From: Streptomyces sp. ISL-87
GTDB taxonomy: Bacteria > Actinomycetota > Actinomycetes > Streptomycetales > Streptomycetaceae
Direction of reading: 5' to 3'
Assembly: GCF_018614095.1 (NCBI RefSeq)
Contig: NZ_JAGGOY010000005.1
Span: forward strand, 34,131 to 98,130
DNA: 64,000 bases
In this document: positions 32,857 to 42,453 of the stretch, piece after piece
How positions within the stretch are numbered: the stretch's first letter is position 1
Layout: every line of letters begins with the position of its first letter
Notes under the pieces: generated by a model
Seen by the model: the letters and a program-made list of their open reading frames with translations, nothing else
Databases searched by the model: none
What the model was told of the DNA's origin: nothing
Translations under genes and position numbers: made by a program

Positions 32857-34887
32857 CTACTCGGAACGATCCTCCGGGGAGGGCTCCGGGGCCTTCTCCA
32901 CCGACACGGCCGGCGAGGTCGCCGCCGACGTGCCGTTCGCCGAGTTCGTCAGCTGGAGCTCCTTGGGAGAGAGCACCGGCGGACGGGTGGAGGGGGTGCG
33001 GCGGGAGGAGCCGGTCCACGCGGGGCGGGCCGGACGCTTCACGATCGTCGAGAAGATCTCGGCGATCTGCTCCTTGTTCAGCGTTTCCTTCTCCAGCAGC
33101 GCGAGAACCAGGTTGTCCAGGACGTCGCGGTTCTCGACCAGGATCTCCCAGGCCTCGTTGTGCGCGGTCTCGATGAGCTTCTTGACCTCTTCGTCGACCA
33201 GCGCCGCGACCTCTTCCGAGTAGTCCCGCGGGTGCGCCATATCGCGGCCCAGGAACGGCTCCGTGTTGTCGCCACCGAACTTGATCGCACCGAGACGCTC
33301 GGTCATGCCGTACTGCGTGACCATGGCCCGCGCCGTGGCCGTGGCCTTCTCGATGTCGTTCGCCGCGCCCGTGGTCGGGTCGTGGAAGACCAGCTCCTCG
33401 GCCGCGCGCCCGCCCAGCATGTACGCCAGCTGGTCGAGCATCTCGTTGCGCGTGGTCGAGTACCTGTCCTCGTCGGGCAGGACCATGGTGTAACCCAGGG
33501 CCCGGCCGCGGGACAGGATCGTGATCTTGTGGACCGGGTCGGCGTTCGGGGAGGCCGCCGCGACCAGGGCGTGTCCGCCCTCGTGGTACGCGGTGATCTT
33601 CTTTTCCCGGTCCGACATGATCCGGGTCCGCTTCTGCGGGCCCGCCACGACACGGTCGATCGCCTCGTCCAGCGAGTGGTTGTCGATCAGCTTCTTGTCC
33701 GAGCGGGCCGTGAGCAGCGCGGCCTCGTTCAGGACGTTGGAGAGATCGGCACCCGTGAAGCCGGGGGTGCGGCGGGCGACGGCCGAGAGGTCGACGTCCG
33801 GAGCGACCGGCTTGCCCTTCTGGTGGACCTTGAGGATCTCCAGACGGCCCTGCATGTCGGGACGGTCGACCGCGATCTGGCGGTCGAAGCGGCCCGGGCG
33901 CAGCAGCGCCGGGTCGAGGATGTCCGGGCGGTTCGTGGCGGCGATCAGGATGACGCCGCCCTTCACGTCGAAGCCGTCCATCTCGACGAGCAGCTGGTTG
34001 AGGGTCTGCTCGCGCTCGTCGTGACCGCCGCCGAGGCCCGCACCGCGGTGCCGGCCGACGGCGTCGATCTCGTCGACGAAGACGATCGCCGGAGCGTTGG
34101 CCTTGGCCTGTTCGAACAGGTCGCGGACACGCGAGGCACCGACACCGACGAACATCTCGACGAAGTCGGAACCGGAGATCGAGTAGAAGGGGACGCCGGC
34201 CTCGCCCGCGACGGCGCGCGCCAGCAGGGTCTTGCCGGTGCCGGGCGGGCCGTAGAGCAGCACGCCCTTGGGGATCTTGGCGCCGACGGCCTGGAACTTC
34301 GCCGGCTCCTGGAGGAACTCCTTGATCTCGTGGAGTTCCTCGACGGCCTCGTCCGCGCCCGCCACATCGGCGAACGTCGTCTTCGGGGTGTCCTTGGTGA
34401 TGAGCTTGGCCTTGGACTTCCCGAAGTTCATCACCCGGGAGCCGCCGCCCTGCATCTGATTCATCAGGAACAGGAAGACGACGACGATGAGGACGAAGGG
34501 CAGCAGTGAGAGCAGCACGCTGAGGAACGGGCTGGTCTTGTCCGGCGAGACGGTGTACCCGTCGGTGATCTGACCGGCTTCGTACTTGGTCTGGAGGTTC
34601 TGGGCGAGCTGTACGCCCTGGTCCCCGATGTAGTTGGCCTGGAACTTGGTGCCGTCGTTGTCGCCGAGCTTCTGGTCCTTCTTCAGCTCGATCTTGATCA
34701 TCTGGCTGTCACCGGTGGTGAGCTTGGCGCTCTGCACCTGGCCACTGTTGATCGCCTTGATGACCTCGCTGGTCTCCACCGACTTGTAGCCGCCGCCGGA
34801 GCCGACGACGTTCATCAACACGACCACGGCGAGGACGGCCAGCACGATCCACATGACCGGCCCACGGAAGTATCGCTTCACGTCCAT
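32857..34887 (-). CDS. ftsH: ATP-dependent zinc metalloprotease FtsH
   Basis: FtsH is a membrane-bound AAA+ protease that removes misfolded membrane proteins and regulators. The 676-residue protein has two membrane helices (about 11-28 and 115-134), Walker A GPPGTGKT (213-220), Walker B VFVDEID, the second region of homology [12 protein letters not shown], and the zinc motif HEGGH (435-439) with the third ligand region [11 protein letters not shown]. The C-terminus extends in a Pro/Ser/Glu-rich tail beyond the protease domain. It starts at ATG 34887. HEGGH replaces the common HEAGH and still fits HExxH. Confidence 0.97.
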   Translation of the reverse strand: MDVKRYFRGPVMWIVLAVLAVVVLMNVVGSGGGYKSVETSEVIKAINSGQVQSAKLTTGDSQMIKIELKKDQKLGDNDGTKFQANYIGDQGVQLAQNLQTKYEAGQITDGYTVSPDKTSPFLSVLLSLLPFVLIVVVFLFLMNQMQGGGSRVMNFGKSKAKLITKDTPKTTFADVAGADEAVEELHEIKEFLQEPAKFQAVGAKIPKGVLLYGPPGTGKTLLARAVAGEAGVPFYSISGSDFVEMFVGVGASRVRDLFEQAKANAPAIVFVDEIDAVGRHRGAGLGGGHDEREQTLNQLLVEMDGFDVKGGVILIAATNRPDILDPALLRPGRFDRQIAVDRPDMQGRLEILKVHQKGKPVAPDVDLSAVARRTPGFTGADLSNVLNEAALLTARSDKKLIDNHSLDEAIDRVVAGPQKRTRIMSDREKKITAYHEGGHALVAAASPNADPVHKITILSRGRALGYTMVLPDEDRYSTTRNEMLDQLAYMLGGRAAEELVFHDPTTGAANDIEKATATARAMVTQYGMTERLGAIKFGGDNTEPFLGRDMAHPRDYSEEVAALVDEEVKKLIETAHNEAWEILVENRDVLDNLVLALLEKETLNKEQIAEIFSTIVKRPARPAWTGSSRRTPSTRPPVLSPKELQLTNSANGTSAATSPAVSVEKAPEPSPEDRSE

Positions 34888-35040
34888 CCATACGGGGCGC
34901 TGAGCACCCCGTCCCTCCTGCCCGTAGGTAAATGCTGCTGTGAGTAAAGACTGTTCTTCGGAATGTACCTCTGAATTGTCACCCGCGGCCTCGTGGGACG
35001 GCTGACAGACCTGCCTTCCCCTGCTTCAACGGCGGGGGGC

Positions 35041-35072
35041 GCCCCCAGGTTCCCTGCCGGGCACCCGGGGGC
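35041..35072 (-). terminator. hpt terminator
   Basis: GCCCCC (35041-35046) and GGGGGC (35067-35072) pair, with GG/CC continuing inside, around a 12-base loop, starting 12 bases past the hpt stop on the minus strand and upstream of the ftsH promoter region. Confidence 0.5.
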
Positions 35073-35083
35073 GGCGGCGGGTA

Positions 35084-35644
35084 TCAGCCGCCGTAGACGT
35101 GCGGGGCGAGCGTGCCGACGAACGGCAGGTTGCGGTACTTCTCCGCGTAGTCGAGGCCGTAGCCCACGACGAACTCGTTCGGGATGTCGAAGCCGACCCA
35201 CTTCACGTCGATCGCGACCTTCGCGGCGTCGGGCTTGCGCAGCAGCGTGACGACCTCCAGGGAGGCCGGCTGGCGGGAGCCCAGGTTCGACAGCAGCCAG
35301 GACAGCGTCAGACCGGAGTCGATGATGTCCTCGACGATCAGGACGTGCTTGTCCTTGATGTCGGTGTCCAGGTCCTTCAGGATCCGGACCACGCCCGAGG
35401 ACTGGGTCCCGGCGCCGTACGAGGACACCGCCATCCAGTCCATGGTGAGCGGGGTGGACAAGGCGCGCGCCAGGTCCGCCATCACCATCACGGCGCCCTT
35501 GAGCACACCGACGATGAGCAGGTCCTTGCCCGCGTACTCCGCATCGATCTTCGCGGCCAGCTCGGCCAGCTTCGCGTCGATCTCTTCCTTGGTGATGAGC
35601 ACCGACTGGAGGTCGTCGCCCATGTCCTTCTCGTCCACCCGCAT
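35084..35644 (-). CDS. hpt: Hypoxanthine phosphoribosyltransferase
   Basis: Hpt salvages hypoxanthine and guanine to IMP/GMP using PRPP. The 186-residue protein has the PRPP loop [13 protein letters not shown] (101-113), the flexible loop [11 protein letters not shown] and the C-terminal [23 protein letters not shown] 35644 ([11 protein letters not shown]) is preferred; an internal ATG at 35623 is possible. It follows tilS by 65 bases on the minus strand, a gene pair whose linkage with ftsH is conserved across many bacteria. Confidence 0.95.
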   Translation of the reverse strand: MRVDEKDMGDDLQSVLITKEEIDAKLAELAAKIDAEYAGKDLLIVGVLKGAVMVMADLARALSTPLTMDWMAVSSYGAGTQSSGVVRILKDLDTDIKDKHVLIVEDIIDSGLTLSWLLSNLGSRQPASLEVVTLLRKPDAAKVAIDVKWVGFDIPNEFVVGYGLDYAEKYRNLPFVGTLAPHVYGG

Positions 35645-35665
35645 CACTTTCGTCGACGGCCGGGG

Positions 35666-35685
35666 CTCCGGGGGTGCCCCCGGAG
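35666..35685. repeat. Perfect palindrome between tilS and hpt
   Basis: CTCCGGGGG-TG-CCCCCGGAG is a 20-base palindrome 22 bases upstream of the hpt start and after the tilS stop. It resembles C5/G5 palindromes common between Streptomyces genes, and could attenuate tilS-hpt read-through. Confidence 0.6.
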
Positions 35686-35709
35686 GTCTCAGCCGTGTTT
35701 CAGCACCAA

Positions 35710-36771
35710 TCAGCCCTGCCGAATGACAAGTCTGCCACCCTGCCGCTGGGCCTCGACCCGGCCGGGCAGGTTGATGGCGCCCTGACCGCGCCATCCGGTG
35801 ATGAGGCGGTCGACTTCTTCGATGTGGCGGGCGAAGAGGGAGCCCGCGGGAGAACCGGCCGCGACGACGGCCCTGCGCAGCACACGGCGGCGGACAGCCG
35901 GGGGCAGGGCGTACAGCTTGGCGCATTCCAGCCGGCCGTCCTCGTCCCGTACGCCGGTCTCCGCCTCGGCGGCCCAGGCGTCCAGGGCGTCCGCGTCGTC
36001 GCGCGAGAGCTGGGCGGTACGGGCCAGCGCCTCGACGACTCCCTTGCCGAGTGCCTTTTCGAGGGCGGGCAGTCCCTCGTGGCGCAGCCGGGAGCGGGTG
36101 TAGGCGGGGTCCATGTTGTGCGGGTCGTCCCAGACGGGCAGGGACTGGACCATGCAGGCCTTGCGGGCGGTCTGCCGGTCGACCTGGAGGAAGGGGCGGC
36201 GGTAGCGGCGCACGCGGCCGGTGCCACCGGGCCCGGCCGACCCGCCCGGGCCCCCCGAGACCTCGGGCATGCCGGACAGCGAGCGGATGCCGGATCCGCG
36301 GGCGAGGCCCAGCAGGACGGTTTCGGCTTGATCGTCCCGGGTGTGGCCGAGCAGCACGGCGGCGGCTCCCAGCCGGTCGGCGGCCTCGTCCAGGGCGGCG
36401 TAGCGGGCGTCGCGGGCCGCGGCCTCGGGTCCGCCGTCGCGGCCGACGCGCACGGCGACGGACTCCACCGGGTCGAGGTGGAGCGCGGTCATGCGGACGA
36501 CGACCTCGGCGGCACGCAGGTCGGAGCCGGCCTGGAGGCCGTGGTCGACGGTGATGCCGCCGGCCTGGATGCCGAGTTTGGGGGCCTCGAAGGCGAGGGC
36601 GGAGGCGAGCGCCATGGAGTCGGCGCCGCCGGAGCAGGCGACGAGGACGAGTGGCGGCCTGCCGTCGACGGTGCGACGGTCGGCAGGACGGTCGGTGAGG
36701 TCGGTGAGGACGTCGTGGAGTACGCGGCGGACCGCCAGGCGTATCGCCGCGACCGCAGGATGGGGACCCAT
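35710..36771 (-). CDS. tilS: tRNA(Ile)-lysidine synthase
   Basis: TilS modifies C34 of the AUA-reading tRNA(Ile) to lysidine using ATP and lysine. The 353-residue protein has the PP-loop motif SGGADS (47-52), [54 protein letters not shown] and the dimer/substrate loop RPFLQVDR. This is the short actinobacterial type, lacking the full C-terminal domain. ATG 36771 was chosen because the family begins here ([15 protein letters not shown]); the open frame extends upstream through a hairpin repeat. Confidence 0.93.
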   Translation of the reverse strand: MGPHPAVAAIRLAVRRVLHDVLTDLTDRPADRRTVDGRPPLVLVACSGGADSMALASALAFEAPKLGIQAGGITVDHGLQAGSDLRAAEVVVRMTALHLDPVESVAVRVGRDGGPEAAARDARYAALDEAADRLGAAAVLLGHTRDDQAETVLLGLARGSGIRSLSGMPEVSGGPGGSAGPGGTGRVRRYRRPFLQVDRQTARKACMVQSLPVWDDPHNMDPAYTRSRLRHEGLPALEKALGKGVVEALARTAQLSRDDADALDAWAAEAETGVRDEDGRLECAKLYALPPAVRRRVLRRAVVAAGSPAGSLFARHIEEVDRLITGWRGQGAINLPGRVEAQRQGGRLVIRQG

Positions 36772-36808
36772 GTCCGGTGCCCTTCGTGGAGTTCGGATGC
36801 CTCGGAGG

Positions 36809-36833
36809 CCTCCCCCGGCTGACGCCGGGGAGG
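36809..36833. repeat. Hairpin repeat upstream of tilS
   Basis: CCTCCCCCGGC (36809-36819) and GCCGGGGAGG (36824-36833) form a stem with loop TGAC, followed by GTGCCCCC. I recognise this from memory as a very common Streptomyces intergenic element. It lies in the 322-base stretch 36772-37093, whose only other candidate feature is the small frame at 36922-37029. Confidence 0.6.
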
Positions 36834-36921
36834 TGCCCCCATGGGGAGTGGTGCGCTGGGATGCTGTTCCGTGCTGCCCGGCCGTCCCCGCGAGGATTGC
36901 CCGCGGGCGGAGGGTTGTCAC

Positions 36922-37029
36922 TCAGAGTGCGTCGATGGTGACAGAGCCGAGCCGTTCCCCGAGCATCGCACGCCCTTCCACGGCCCACGGTCCCTCGGAA
37001 GGGTGATGCTGCTTCCCCCAGTGGGACAT
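36922..37029 (-). CDS. Candidate 35-residue small protein
   Basis: A minus-strand frame from ATG 37029 encodes 35 residues ([20 protein letters not shown]... ending SVTIDAL) and is preceded by a strong ribosome site GGAGAGG seven bases upstream. It lies between the DUF2342 metalloprotease and tilS in the same orientation. Third-position GC (roughly three quarters) is lower than in neighbouring genes, which weakens the call. No homologue is known to me. Confidence 0.4.
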   Translation of the reverse strand: MSHWGKQHHPSEGPWAVEGRAMLGERLGSVTIDAL

Positions 37030-37093
37030 GTTTAGGCCTCTCCGGCGCATGTGGCACGGGTGAAGCCGAGGGGCGGGGCGCATGCCCCCGGCG

Positions 37094-38239
37094 TCACGCC
37101 TGTTCGCCCCCTTCGCTCCCCTTGCGGTGGACCCGGGCCACCCAGTCGGCGGGCTCGGCGATCTCCGCCTTCGTCGGCAGTGTGTTCGGAGAGGTCCAGA
37201 CGCGGTTGAAGCCGTCCATCCCGACCTGGCCGACGACGGCGCGCACGAAGCGCTCGCCGTCGCGGTACTGGCGCAGCTTGGCATCGAGGCCCAGCAGCTT
37301 GCGCAGGGCGGCGTCGAGCCGGCCGGCCCCGCTCGCCCGGCGCTGCTGGAACTTCTCCCGGATCTCGGCGACCGAGGGCACCACCGCGGGTCCGACCCCG
37401 TCCATGACGAAGTCGGCGTGGCCCTCCAGCAGCGACATGACGGCGGTGAGCCGGGCGAGCACCTCACGCTGCTCGGGCGTCTGCACGAGCTCGACCAGCG
37501 AGTGGCCCTCGTCGCCCCGCTCGGCGTCGGGACGGGCGCCCACGAAGGACTGGGCGGCCTCGCGCAGCCGCTCCAGGACGTTCATCGGGTCCATCTCGGT
37601 GGCGCCGAGGAAGGTCTGGATTTCGCCCTCGAGGTGGTCCCGGAGCCACGGGACAGCCGTGAACTGCGTACGGTGCGTCTCCTCATGCAGGCACACCCAG
37701 AGCCGGAAGTCGTGCGGGTCCGCCTCCAGCTCCCGCTCGACGTGCACGATGTTCGGGGCGACGAGCAGCAGCCGGCCGCCGCCCGCGGCCGAGCCCGGCA
37801 GGTCGAGCGCGGCCGGCGCGAAGGTCTCGTACTGGCCGAGCACCCGGGAGGCCAGGAAGCTGAGCAGCATGCCGAGCTCGACGCCGGTGACCTTGCCGCC
37901 GACCGCGCCGAGCACGGCGCCGGCGGGGGCGCTGCCGCGCCGTTCCTGCATCTTGCCGAGCAGCGGGCCCAGGAGTTCGCGGAATCCGGCCACATTGGCC
38001 CTGACCCAGCCGGCCCGGTCGACGACGAGGACGGGCGTGTCGTGGACGGCCGCCCCCTCGGGCATCATCCGGGTGAACTCGCGCACGTGCCGTTCCGAGG
38101 TCTTGGCGTGCCTGCGCAGCTCCGCCACCACGGCCCGGGCCTCGTCGCGGCTGACCTCCGGACCCGGCCGGACCAGCCGGGTCGCGGTCGCCACCGCGAG
38201 GTTCCAGTCGACCATCTCCGCACCACCGATGCTCGTCAT
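37094..38239 (-). CDS. DUF2342 zinc-dependent metalloprotease-like protein
   Basis: This 381-residue protein belongs to the DUF2342 family (sometimes called F420-biosynthesis-associated), recognised by MVDWNLAVATATRLVRPGP near the start, VLVVDRAGWVRANVAGFRELL and the zincin motif HEETHRTQF followed by LEGHADFVMD. The HExxH plus downstream E suggests zinc metallopeptidase activity, not proven for the family. ATG 38239 is six bases from a -10-like TACGGT, without a ribosome site. It is followed by the small frame and tilS on the same strand. Confidence 0.88.
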   Translation of the reverse strand: MTSIGGAEMVDWNLAVATATRLVRPGPEVSRDEARAVVAELRRHAKTSERHVREFTRMMPEGAAVHDTPVLVVDRAGWVRANVAGFRELLGPLLGKMQERRGSAPAGAVLGAVGGKVTGVELGMLLSFLASRVLGQYETFAPAALDLPGSAAGGGRLLLVAPNIVHVERELEADPHDFRLWVCLHEETHRTQFTAVPWLRDHLEGEIQTFLGATEMDPMNVLERLREAAQSFVGARPDAERGDEGHSLVELVQTPEQREVLARLTAVMSLLEGHADFVMDGVGPAVVPSVAEIREKFQQRRASGAGRLDAALRKLLGLDAKLRQYRDGERFVRAVVGQVGMDGFNRVWTSPNTLPTKAEIAEPADWVARVHRKGSEGGEQA

Positions 38240-38295
38240 GCGTCAACCGTACGTGGACCAGCGCCACCGCGGATCCCCTTGGGGGCGGTATCCCC

Positions 38296-39768
38296 TCAGG
38301 GGGTACGGGCGACGGCGGCCGCCAGCTTGTCCAGCGCCTTCTCGGCGCCCTCCCGGCCCGGGGTGTTCGCGGCCAGGAATGCGAACGCCAGGAGCCGCCC
38401 GGAGGGGTCCACGACGGTTCCCGCGAGGGAGTTCACACCGCCCAGGGTGCCCGTTTTGGCCCGGATCAGGCCGGCCGCCGGGGAACTGCCGGCGTTGCGG
38501 CCGCGCAGGGTGCCGGTGAATCCGGCGACGGGCAGTCCGGTGAGGACGGGCCGCAGCTCGGGCCGCTGCGGGTCGGCGGCCTTCGCGAGGAGCGCGGTCA
38601 GCAGGCCGGTGCTGATCCTGTCGGCGCGGTTGAGGCCGCTGCCGTCGGCGAAGCGGGTGCCGGCGACGTCCACGCCCAGCCCGGCGAGCTTGGCGGAGAC
38701 GGCCTTCTCGATGCCCTCGAAGCTCCCGGGCTGCCCGGAGGCAAGGGCGGTCTGCCGGGCGAGGGCCTCGGCGATGTCGTTGTCGCTGAAGGTCAGCATC
38801 CGCTCGATCAGCCCGCCGAGCGGGGTGGAGAGCGTGGTGGCCAGCGGTTCGGCGTCGGCGGCGGCCTTGGCCTTGGCGGGCGCGCCGGTGACCTTGATGC
38901 CGCGTTCCTTGAGCAGGGCGGCGAAGGCCCGGGCGGTCTCCAGGGAGGGGTCCTCGACCCGCTCGACGGGGCCCGAGCTGGAATTGTCGGGGCGGCCCTC
39001 GTCGGCCGTCAGGGCGGTGACCGGCGCGAGGTTGGGGTTGCCGCCGATCGGGTGGCGGGCCGGGCCGGTGTAGAGGGAGTCGTCGTAGCCGAGGTCCACG
39101 CTCTCGATGCCGGCCGCCTTGAGGGCCTGGGCGGTGTCGGCGGCCAGGGCGACGAGGCTGCCGCCGGATCCGGCCGGCGGCTTCTTCTTCGCGGTGAGCG
39201 AGGGGTCGCCGCCCCCGACCAGGATGATCTGCCCGGGCGCGGCGCCGGGGGTCACGGTCGTGCGGAAGCGGTGCTCGGGGCCGAGGGCGGCCAGGGCCGC
39301 GGCGGCGGTGGCGATCTTGATCGTGGAGGCGGGGGTCATCGCCTCGCGCGGCTTCGACTCGAACAGCACCCGGCCGGTGGCGGTGTCGATGACCGAGGCT
39401 GCACGGGTACTTCCGAGCGCGGGGTCGGCGAGCAGCGGCCGCAGCGCCTCGGCGAGCCCGTCGGAGCCGGCCGGGGCCTGCTTCCCGGCGCCGCCGGGCG
39501 CGTCCCCGGACCGCGCCGACAGCCCCGACAGCCCCGACAGCACCCCGGGGGCGCTGGGAGCGGCCTGCGGCAGGCCTACGGGGCGCCCTCCGGGGCCGTC
39601 CGCGCCGTGATCTGCGCCACCCGTAAGGCTCCAGGAGGCGGCCCTGTCCCGCTCGGCCTTACGCTGGCCGGAGTCCCATGGACCGGAGGCGGCCACCGTC
39701 GCCACCGACAGGGCGAGGCCGGCCACGGCCGACCCCGCGATGAGCTGCCACGTCTTGACCAATGGCAC
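38296..39768 (-). CDS. dacB: D-alanyl-D-alanine carboxypeptidase/endopeptidase (PBP4 type)
   Basis: DacB removes terminal D-Ala or cuts cross-links in peptidoglycan outside the membrane. The 490-residue protein has an N-terminal membrane/signal segment (VKTWQLIAGSAVAGLALSV), then the three penicillin-binding motifs: Ser148-x-x-Lys151 (PASTIKIA), Ser328-Asp-Asn (FSDND) and Lys438-Thr-Gly (AKTGTLGG), with the large PBP4 insertion between the first two. GTG 39768 is preferred because the signal peptide begins there; ATG 39813 would add 15 polar residues. It is divergent from ppa. Confidence 0.93.
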   Translation of the reverse strand: MPLVKTWQLIAGSAVAGLALSVATVAASGPWDSGQRKAERDRAASWSLTGGADHGADGPGGRPVGLPQAAPSAPGVLSGLSGLSARSGDAPGGAGKQAPAGSDGLAEALRPLLADPALGSTRAASVIDTATGRVLFESKPREAMTPASTIKIATAAAALAALGPEHRFRTTVTPGAAPGQIILVGGGDPSLTAKKKPPAGSGGSLVALAADTAQALKAAGIESVDLGYDDSLYTGPARHPIGGNPNLAPVTALTADEGRPDNSSSGPVERVEDPSLETARAFAALLKERGIKVTGAPAKAKAAADAEPLATTLSTPLGGLIERMLTFSDNDIAEALARQTALASGQPGSFEGIEKAVSAKLAGLGVDVAGTRFADGSGLNRADRISTGLLTALLAKAADPQRPELRPVLTGLPVAGFTGTLRGRNAGSSPAAGLIRAKTGTLGGVNSLAGTVVDPSGRLLAFAFLAANTPGREGAEKALDKLAAAVARTP

Positions 39769-39917
39769 CTCGGACCAGCCCCTTTCGCGATCACACATAT
39801 GCGTGAGGGACACTTAACCACTGCGTCTTGCCGCGAGCATGGCACCCCACCCGGCAGGGCTGGGCCGGACGCGCTATCACTCGAAGCCAGCTGATGCTGA
39901 TCATGGAGGAGCAGGAC

Positions 39918-40412
39918 GTGGAGTTCGACGTCACCATCGAGATCCCCAAGGGTTCGCGGAACAAGTACGAGGTGGACCACGAGACCGGCCGGATCCGCCT
40001 GGACCGTCGCCTGTTCACCTCCACCAGTTACCCGGCGGACTACGGCTTCGTCGAGAACACCCTGGGTGAGGACGGCGACCCGCTGGACGCGCTGGTCATC
40101 CTGGACGAGCCGACGTTCCCGGGCTGCCTGATCAAGTGCCGCGCGATCGGCATGTTCCGCATGACGGACGAGGCGGGCGGCGACGACAAGCTGCTGTGCG
40201 TTCCGGCGTCCGACCCGCGCGTGGAGCACCTGCGCGACATCCACCACGTGTCGGAGTTCGACCGCCTGGAGATCCAGCACTTCTTCGAGGTCTACAAGGA
40301 CCTGGAGCCGGGCAAGTCGGTCGAGGGCGCGAACTGGGTCGGCCGCGCCGAGGCCGAGGCCGAGATCGAGGCCTCGTACAAGCGCCTGGAGGCCCAGGGC
40401 GGCCACCACTGA
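39918..40412 (+). CDS. ppa: Inorganic pyrophosphatase
   Basis: Ppa hydrolyses pyrophosphate to drive biosynthesis. The 164-residue soluble family I enzyme has [46 protein letters not shown] (metal-binding Asp residues) and [16 protein letters not shown] 39918 was chosen because GGAGGA lies seven bases upstream and the product opens [13 protein letters not shown] strong hairpin follows. Confidence 0.97.
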   Translation: MEFDVTIEIPKGSRNKYEVDHETGRIRLDRRLFTSTSYPADYGFVENTLGEDGDPLDALVILDEPTFPGCLIKCRAIGMFRMTDEAGGDDKLLCVPASDPRVEHLRDIHHVSEFDRLEIQHFFEVYKDLEPGKSVEGANWVGRAEAEAEIEASYKRLEAQGGHH

Positions 40413-40464
40413 CGCTGCGCCGGCAGCACGGGTCGACGGGGTTTCCCCGGGCCCCAGTGACACC

Positions 40465-40499
40465 GCGGGCGGTACTCCCTTTGCGGGGGTGCCGCCCGC
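40465..40499 (+). terminator. ppa terminator
   Basis: GCGGGCGGTACTCCC (40465-40479) and GGGGGTGCCGCCCGC (40485-40499) form a 15-bp stem including two G-U pairs around a 5-base loop, about 50 bases past the ppa stop. There is no T-run. Confidence 0.85.
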
Positions 40500-40514
40500 C
40501 GTCGTTCCGGGCGC

Positions 40515-40672
40515 GCCGGGTCCTGGGGCTCCGCCCCGGGACCCCGCGCCTCAAGCGCCGGCGAGGCTGGATCAGCCCCGCCACCCAGCACACCCCGGCG
40601 GGCGCCGCGGCGGGCCACCGGCCGGGAGCGGGCCCGGGCAGGGGCCTGGGGCGGAGCCCCGGGGAACGGTGG
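40515..40672. repeat. Dispersed intergenic repeat, two parts
   Basis: In the 381-base gene-free stretch 40413-40793, the part at about 40515-40582 contains, in inverted form, the GGCTCCGCCCC / CAAGCGCCGGCGAGGCTGGAT sequence that also occurs near 28990 and 53475. A second GGGGCGGAGCCCC palindrome is at about 40648-40662. This looks like a REP-type family of this genome. The rest of the stretch holds the ppa terminator and, near 40760, the presumptive promoter of the next gene. Confidence 0.6.
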
Positions 40673-40793
40673 AAGGGCGGGTAGGGAACAGCCTCGCAGG
40701 GCAAGCGCCTCCCAGACCGGAAGCCACTCCCCTTCGCCGGGGACGAAACGGTTCCGCATACTGATACCCGGGCTGGCCAGGACTGGAGGACGT

Positions 40794-42440
40794 GTGGCGG
40801 AGGCCGAAGGATCCGGGTCCGAGGACCGGAAGCCGAAGTCGGACGAGGCGCACAGCGCCTTCACCGCTCCGCCCGGGATGGCACCCGAGGTCCCGGAGGA
40901 GGACCAGCCCACATCGGAGTTCTCCGTCCCGGAAGGCCTCGCGGCGCACCCCGCCGAGCCGGAGGGGTCCGCGTTCGCCACCCCGCACACCTACAGCGCC
41001 CAGCACTCCCCGTCCGCGTACACCCCCGGTCAGGGCTTCCCCGTCGCCCGGATGAGCCAGTCCCCCTGGCAGGACCGGATGCGCACCATGCTGCGCATGC
41101 CGGTCGACGTACGGCCCGGACCCGAACCGGTGCAGCGCCTGACCGAGGCCGGGCCCGCCGTGGGCCGCGTACTCGACCTCACCCTCCGCATCGGCGAACT
41201 GCTGCTCGCGGGCGGCGAGGGGGCCGAGGACGTGGAGGCCGCCATGTTCGCGGTGGCCCGCTCCTACGGGCTGGACCGCTGCGAGCCCACCGTCACCTTC
41301 ACCATGCTGTCCATCACCCACCAGCCCTCCCTGGTGGACGACCCGGTCTCGGCGAACCGGACCGTGCGGCGCCGCGGCACCGACTACAACCGGCTCGCCG
41401 CGGTGTTCCGGCTGGTGGACGACATCAGCGCGCCCGAGATCGACATCTCGCTGGAGGAGGCCTACCGCCGCCTCGCCGAGATCCGCCGCAACCGGCACCC
41501 GTACCCCGGATGGATGCTGACCACCGCCGCCGGGCTGCTCGCCGGGGCCGCCTCCACCCTGGTCGGCGGCGGGGTCCTCGTCTTCTTCGCCGCCGCGATC
41601 GGGGCGATCCTCGGCGACCGGCTGGCCTGGCTGTGCGCGGGCCGCGGACTGCCGGAGTTCTACCAGTTCGTGGTCGCCGCGATGCCGCCCGCCGCGATCG
41701 GGGTGGCCCTGAAGCTGGCCGAGATCGACGTCAAAGCCTCCGCCGTGATCACCGGCGGGCTGTTCGCCCTGCTGCCCGGGCGGGCCCTGGTCGCGGCCGT
41801 CCAGGACGGCCTGACCGGCTTCTACATCACCGCTTCCGCCCGGCTGCTGGAGGTGATGTACCTCTTCATCGGCATCATCATGGGCGTGCTGGTCGTGCTC
41901 TACATCGGGCTCCAGCTGGGCGCCTCGCCCAACCCGGACGAGGTCCTGCTGATCACCCAGCGGCCGCTGATCCAGATCGCGGCCTCGATGGTGCTGGTCT
42001 TCACCTTCGCCGTCCTGCTCCAGCAGGAGCGCTCCACCGTGCTGATCGTGACGCTGAACGGCGCGGTCGCCTGGGTGACGTTCGGGGCCCTGCACTACGC
42101 GGGCGGCATCCCCCCGGTGCCGTCCACCGCCATCGCGGCCGGGCTGGTGGGCCTCTTCGGACAGCTCTTCTCCCGCTACCGCTTCGCCTCCGCCCTGCCG
42201 TACACGACGGCGGCCATCGGCCCCCTGCTGCCGGGCTCGGCGACGTACTACGGGCTGCTCCTGATCGCCGAGAACCGGCTGAACGAGGGCGTGGGCTCGC
42301 TGGTGAACGCCGCGGCCATCGCGCTGGCCATCGCCATCGGGGTCAACCTGGGGTCGGAGACCTCCCGGCTGTTCATGCGGATCCCGGGAGCCGCGAGCGC
42401 CGCCACCCGCCGTGCGGCGAAGCGGACCCGCGGCTTCTGA
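40794..42440 (+). CDS. ThrE-family threonine/serine exporter
   Basis: The 548-residue protein has a disordered N-terminus of about 100 residues, a ThrE (DUF1212) domain with RVLDLTLRIGELLLAGGEGAEDVE and HQPSLVDDPV, and two sets of about five membrane helices each (about 230-360 and 375-535), the second resembling the ThrE_2 domain. In Corynebacterium ThrE exports threonine and serine. Here the substrate is inferred from family. GTG 40794 has GGAGGA a few bases upstream. It converges on the DedA gene. Confidence 0.9.
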   Translation: MAEAEGSGSEDRKPKSDEAHSAFTAPPGMAPEVPEEDQPTSEFSVPEGLAAHPAEPEGSAFATPHTYSAQHSPSAYTPGQGFPVARMSQSPWQDRMRTMLRMPVDVRPGPEPVQRLTEAGPAVGRVLDLTLRIGELLLAGGEGAEDVEAAMFAVARSYGLDRCEPTVTFTMLSITHQPSLVDDPVSANRTVRRRGTDYNRLAAVFRLVDDISAPEIDISLEEAYRRLAEIRRNRHPYPGWMLTTAAGLLAGAASTLVGGGVLVFFAAAIGAILGDRLAWLCAGRGLPEFYQFVVAAMPPAAIGVALKLAEIDVKASAVITGGLFALLPGRALVAAVQDGLTGFYITASARLLEVMYLFIGIIMGVLVVLYIGLQLGASPNPDEVLLITQRPLIQIAASMVLVFTFAVLLQQERSTVLIVTLNGAVAWVTFGALHYAGGIPPVPSTAIAAGLVGLFGQLFSRYRFASALPYTTAAIGPLLPGSATYYGLLLIAENRLNEGVGSLVNAAAIALAIAIGVNLGSETSRLFMRIPGAASAATRRAAKRTRGF

Positions 42441-42453
42441 CCTCCGGCGCGCG

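Noticed and set aside
33573..33585. HEGGH instead of HEAGH in FtsH as a possible inactive site
   Set aside because: It still fits the HExxH zinc motif, and I believe this variant is normal in Streptomyces FtsH.
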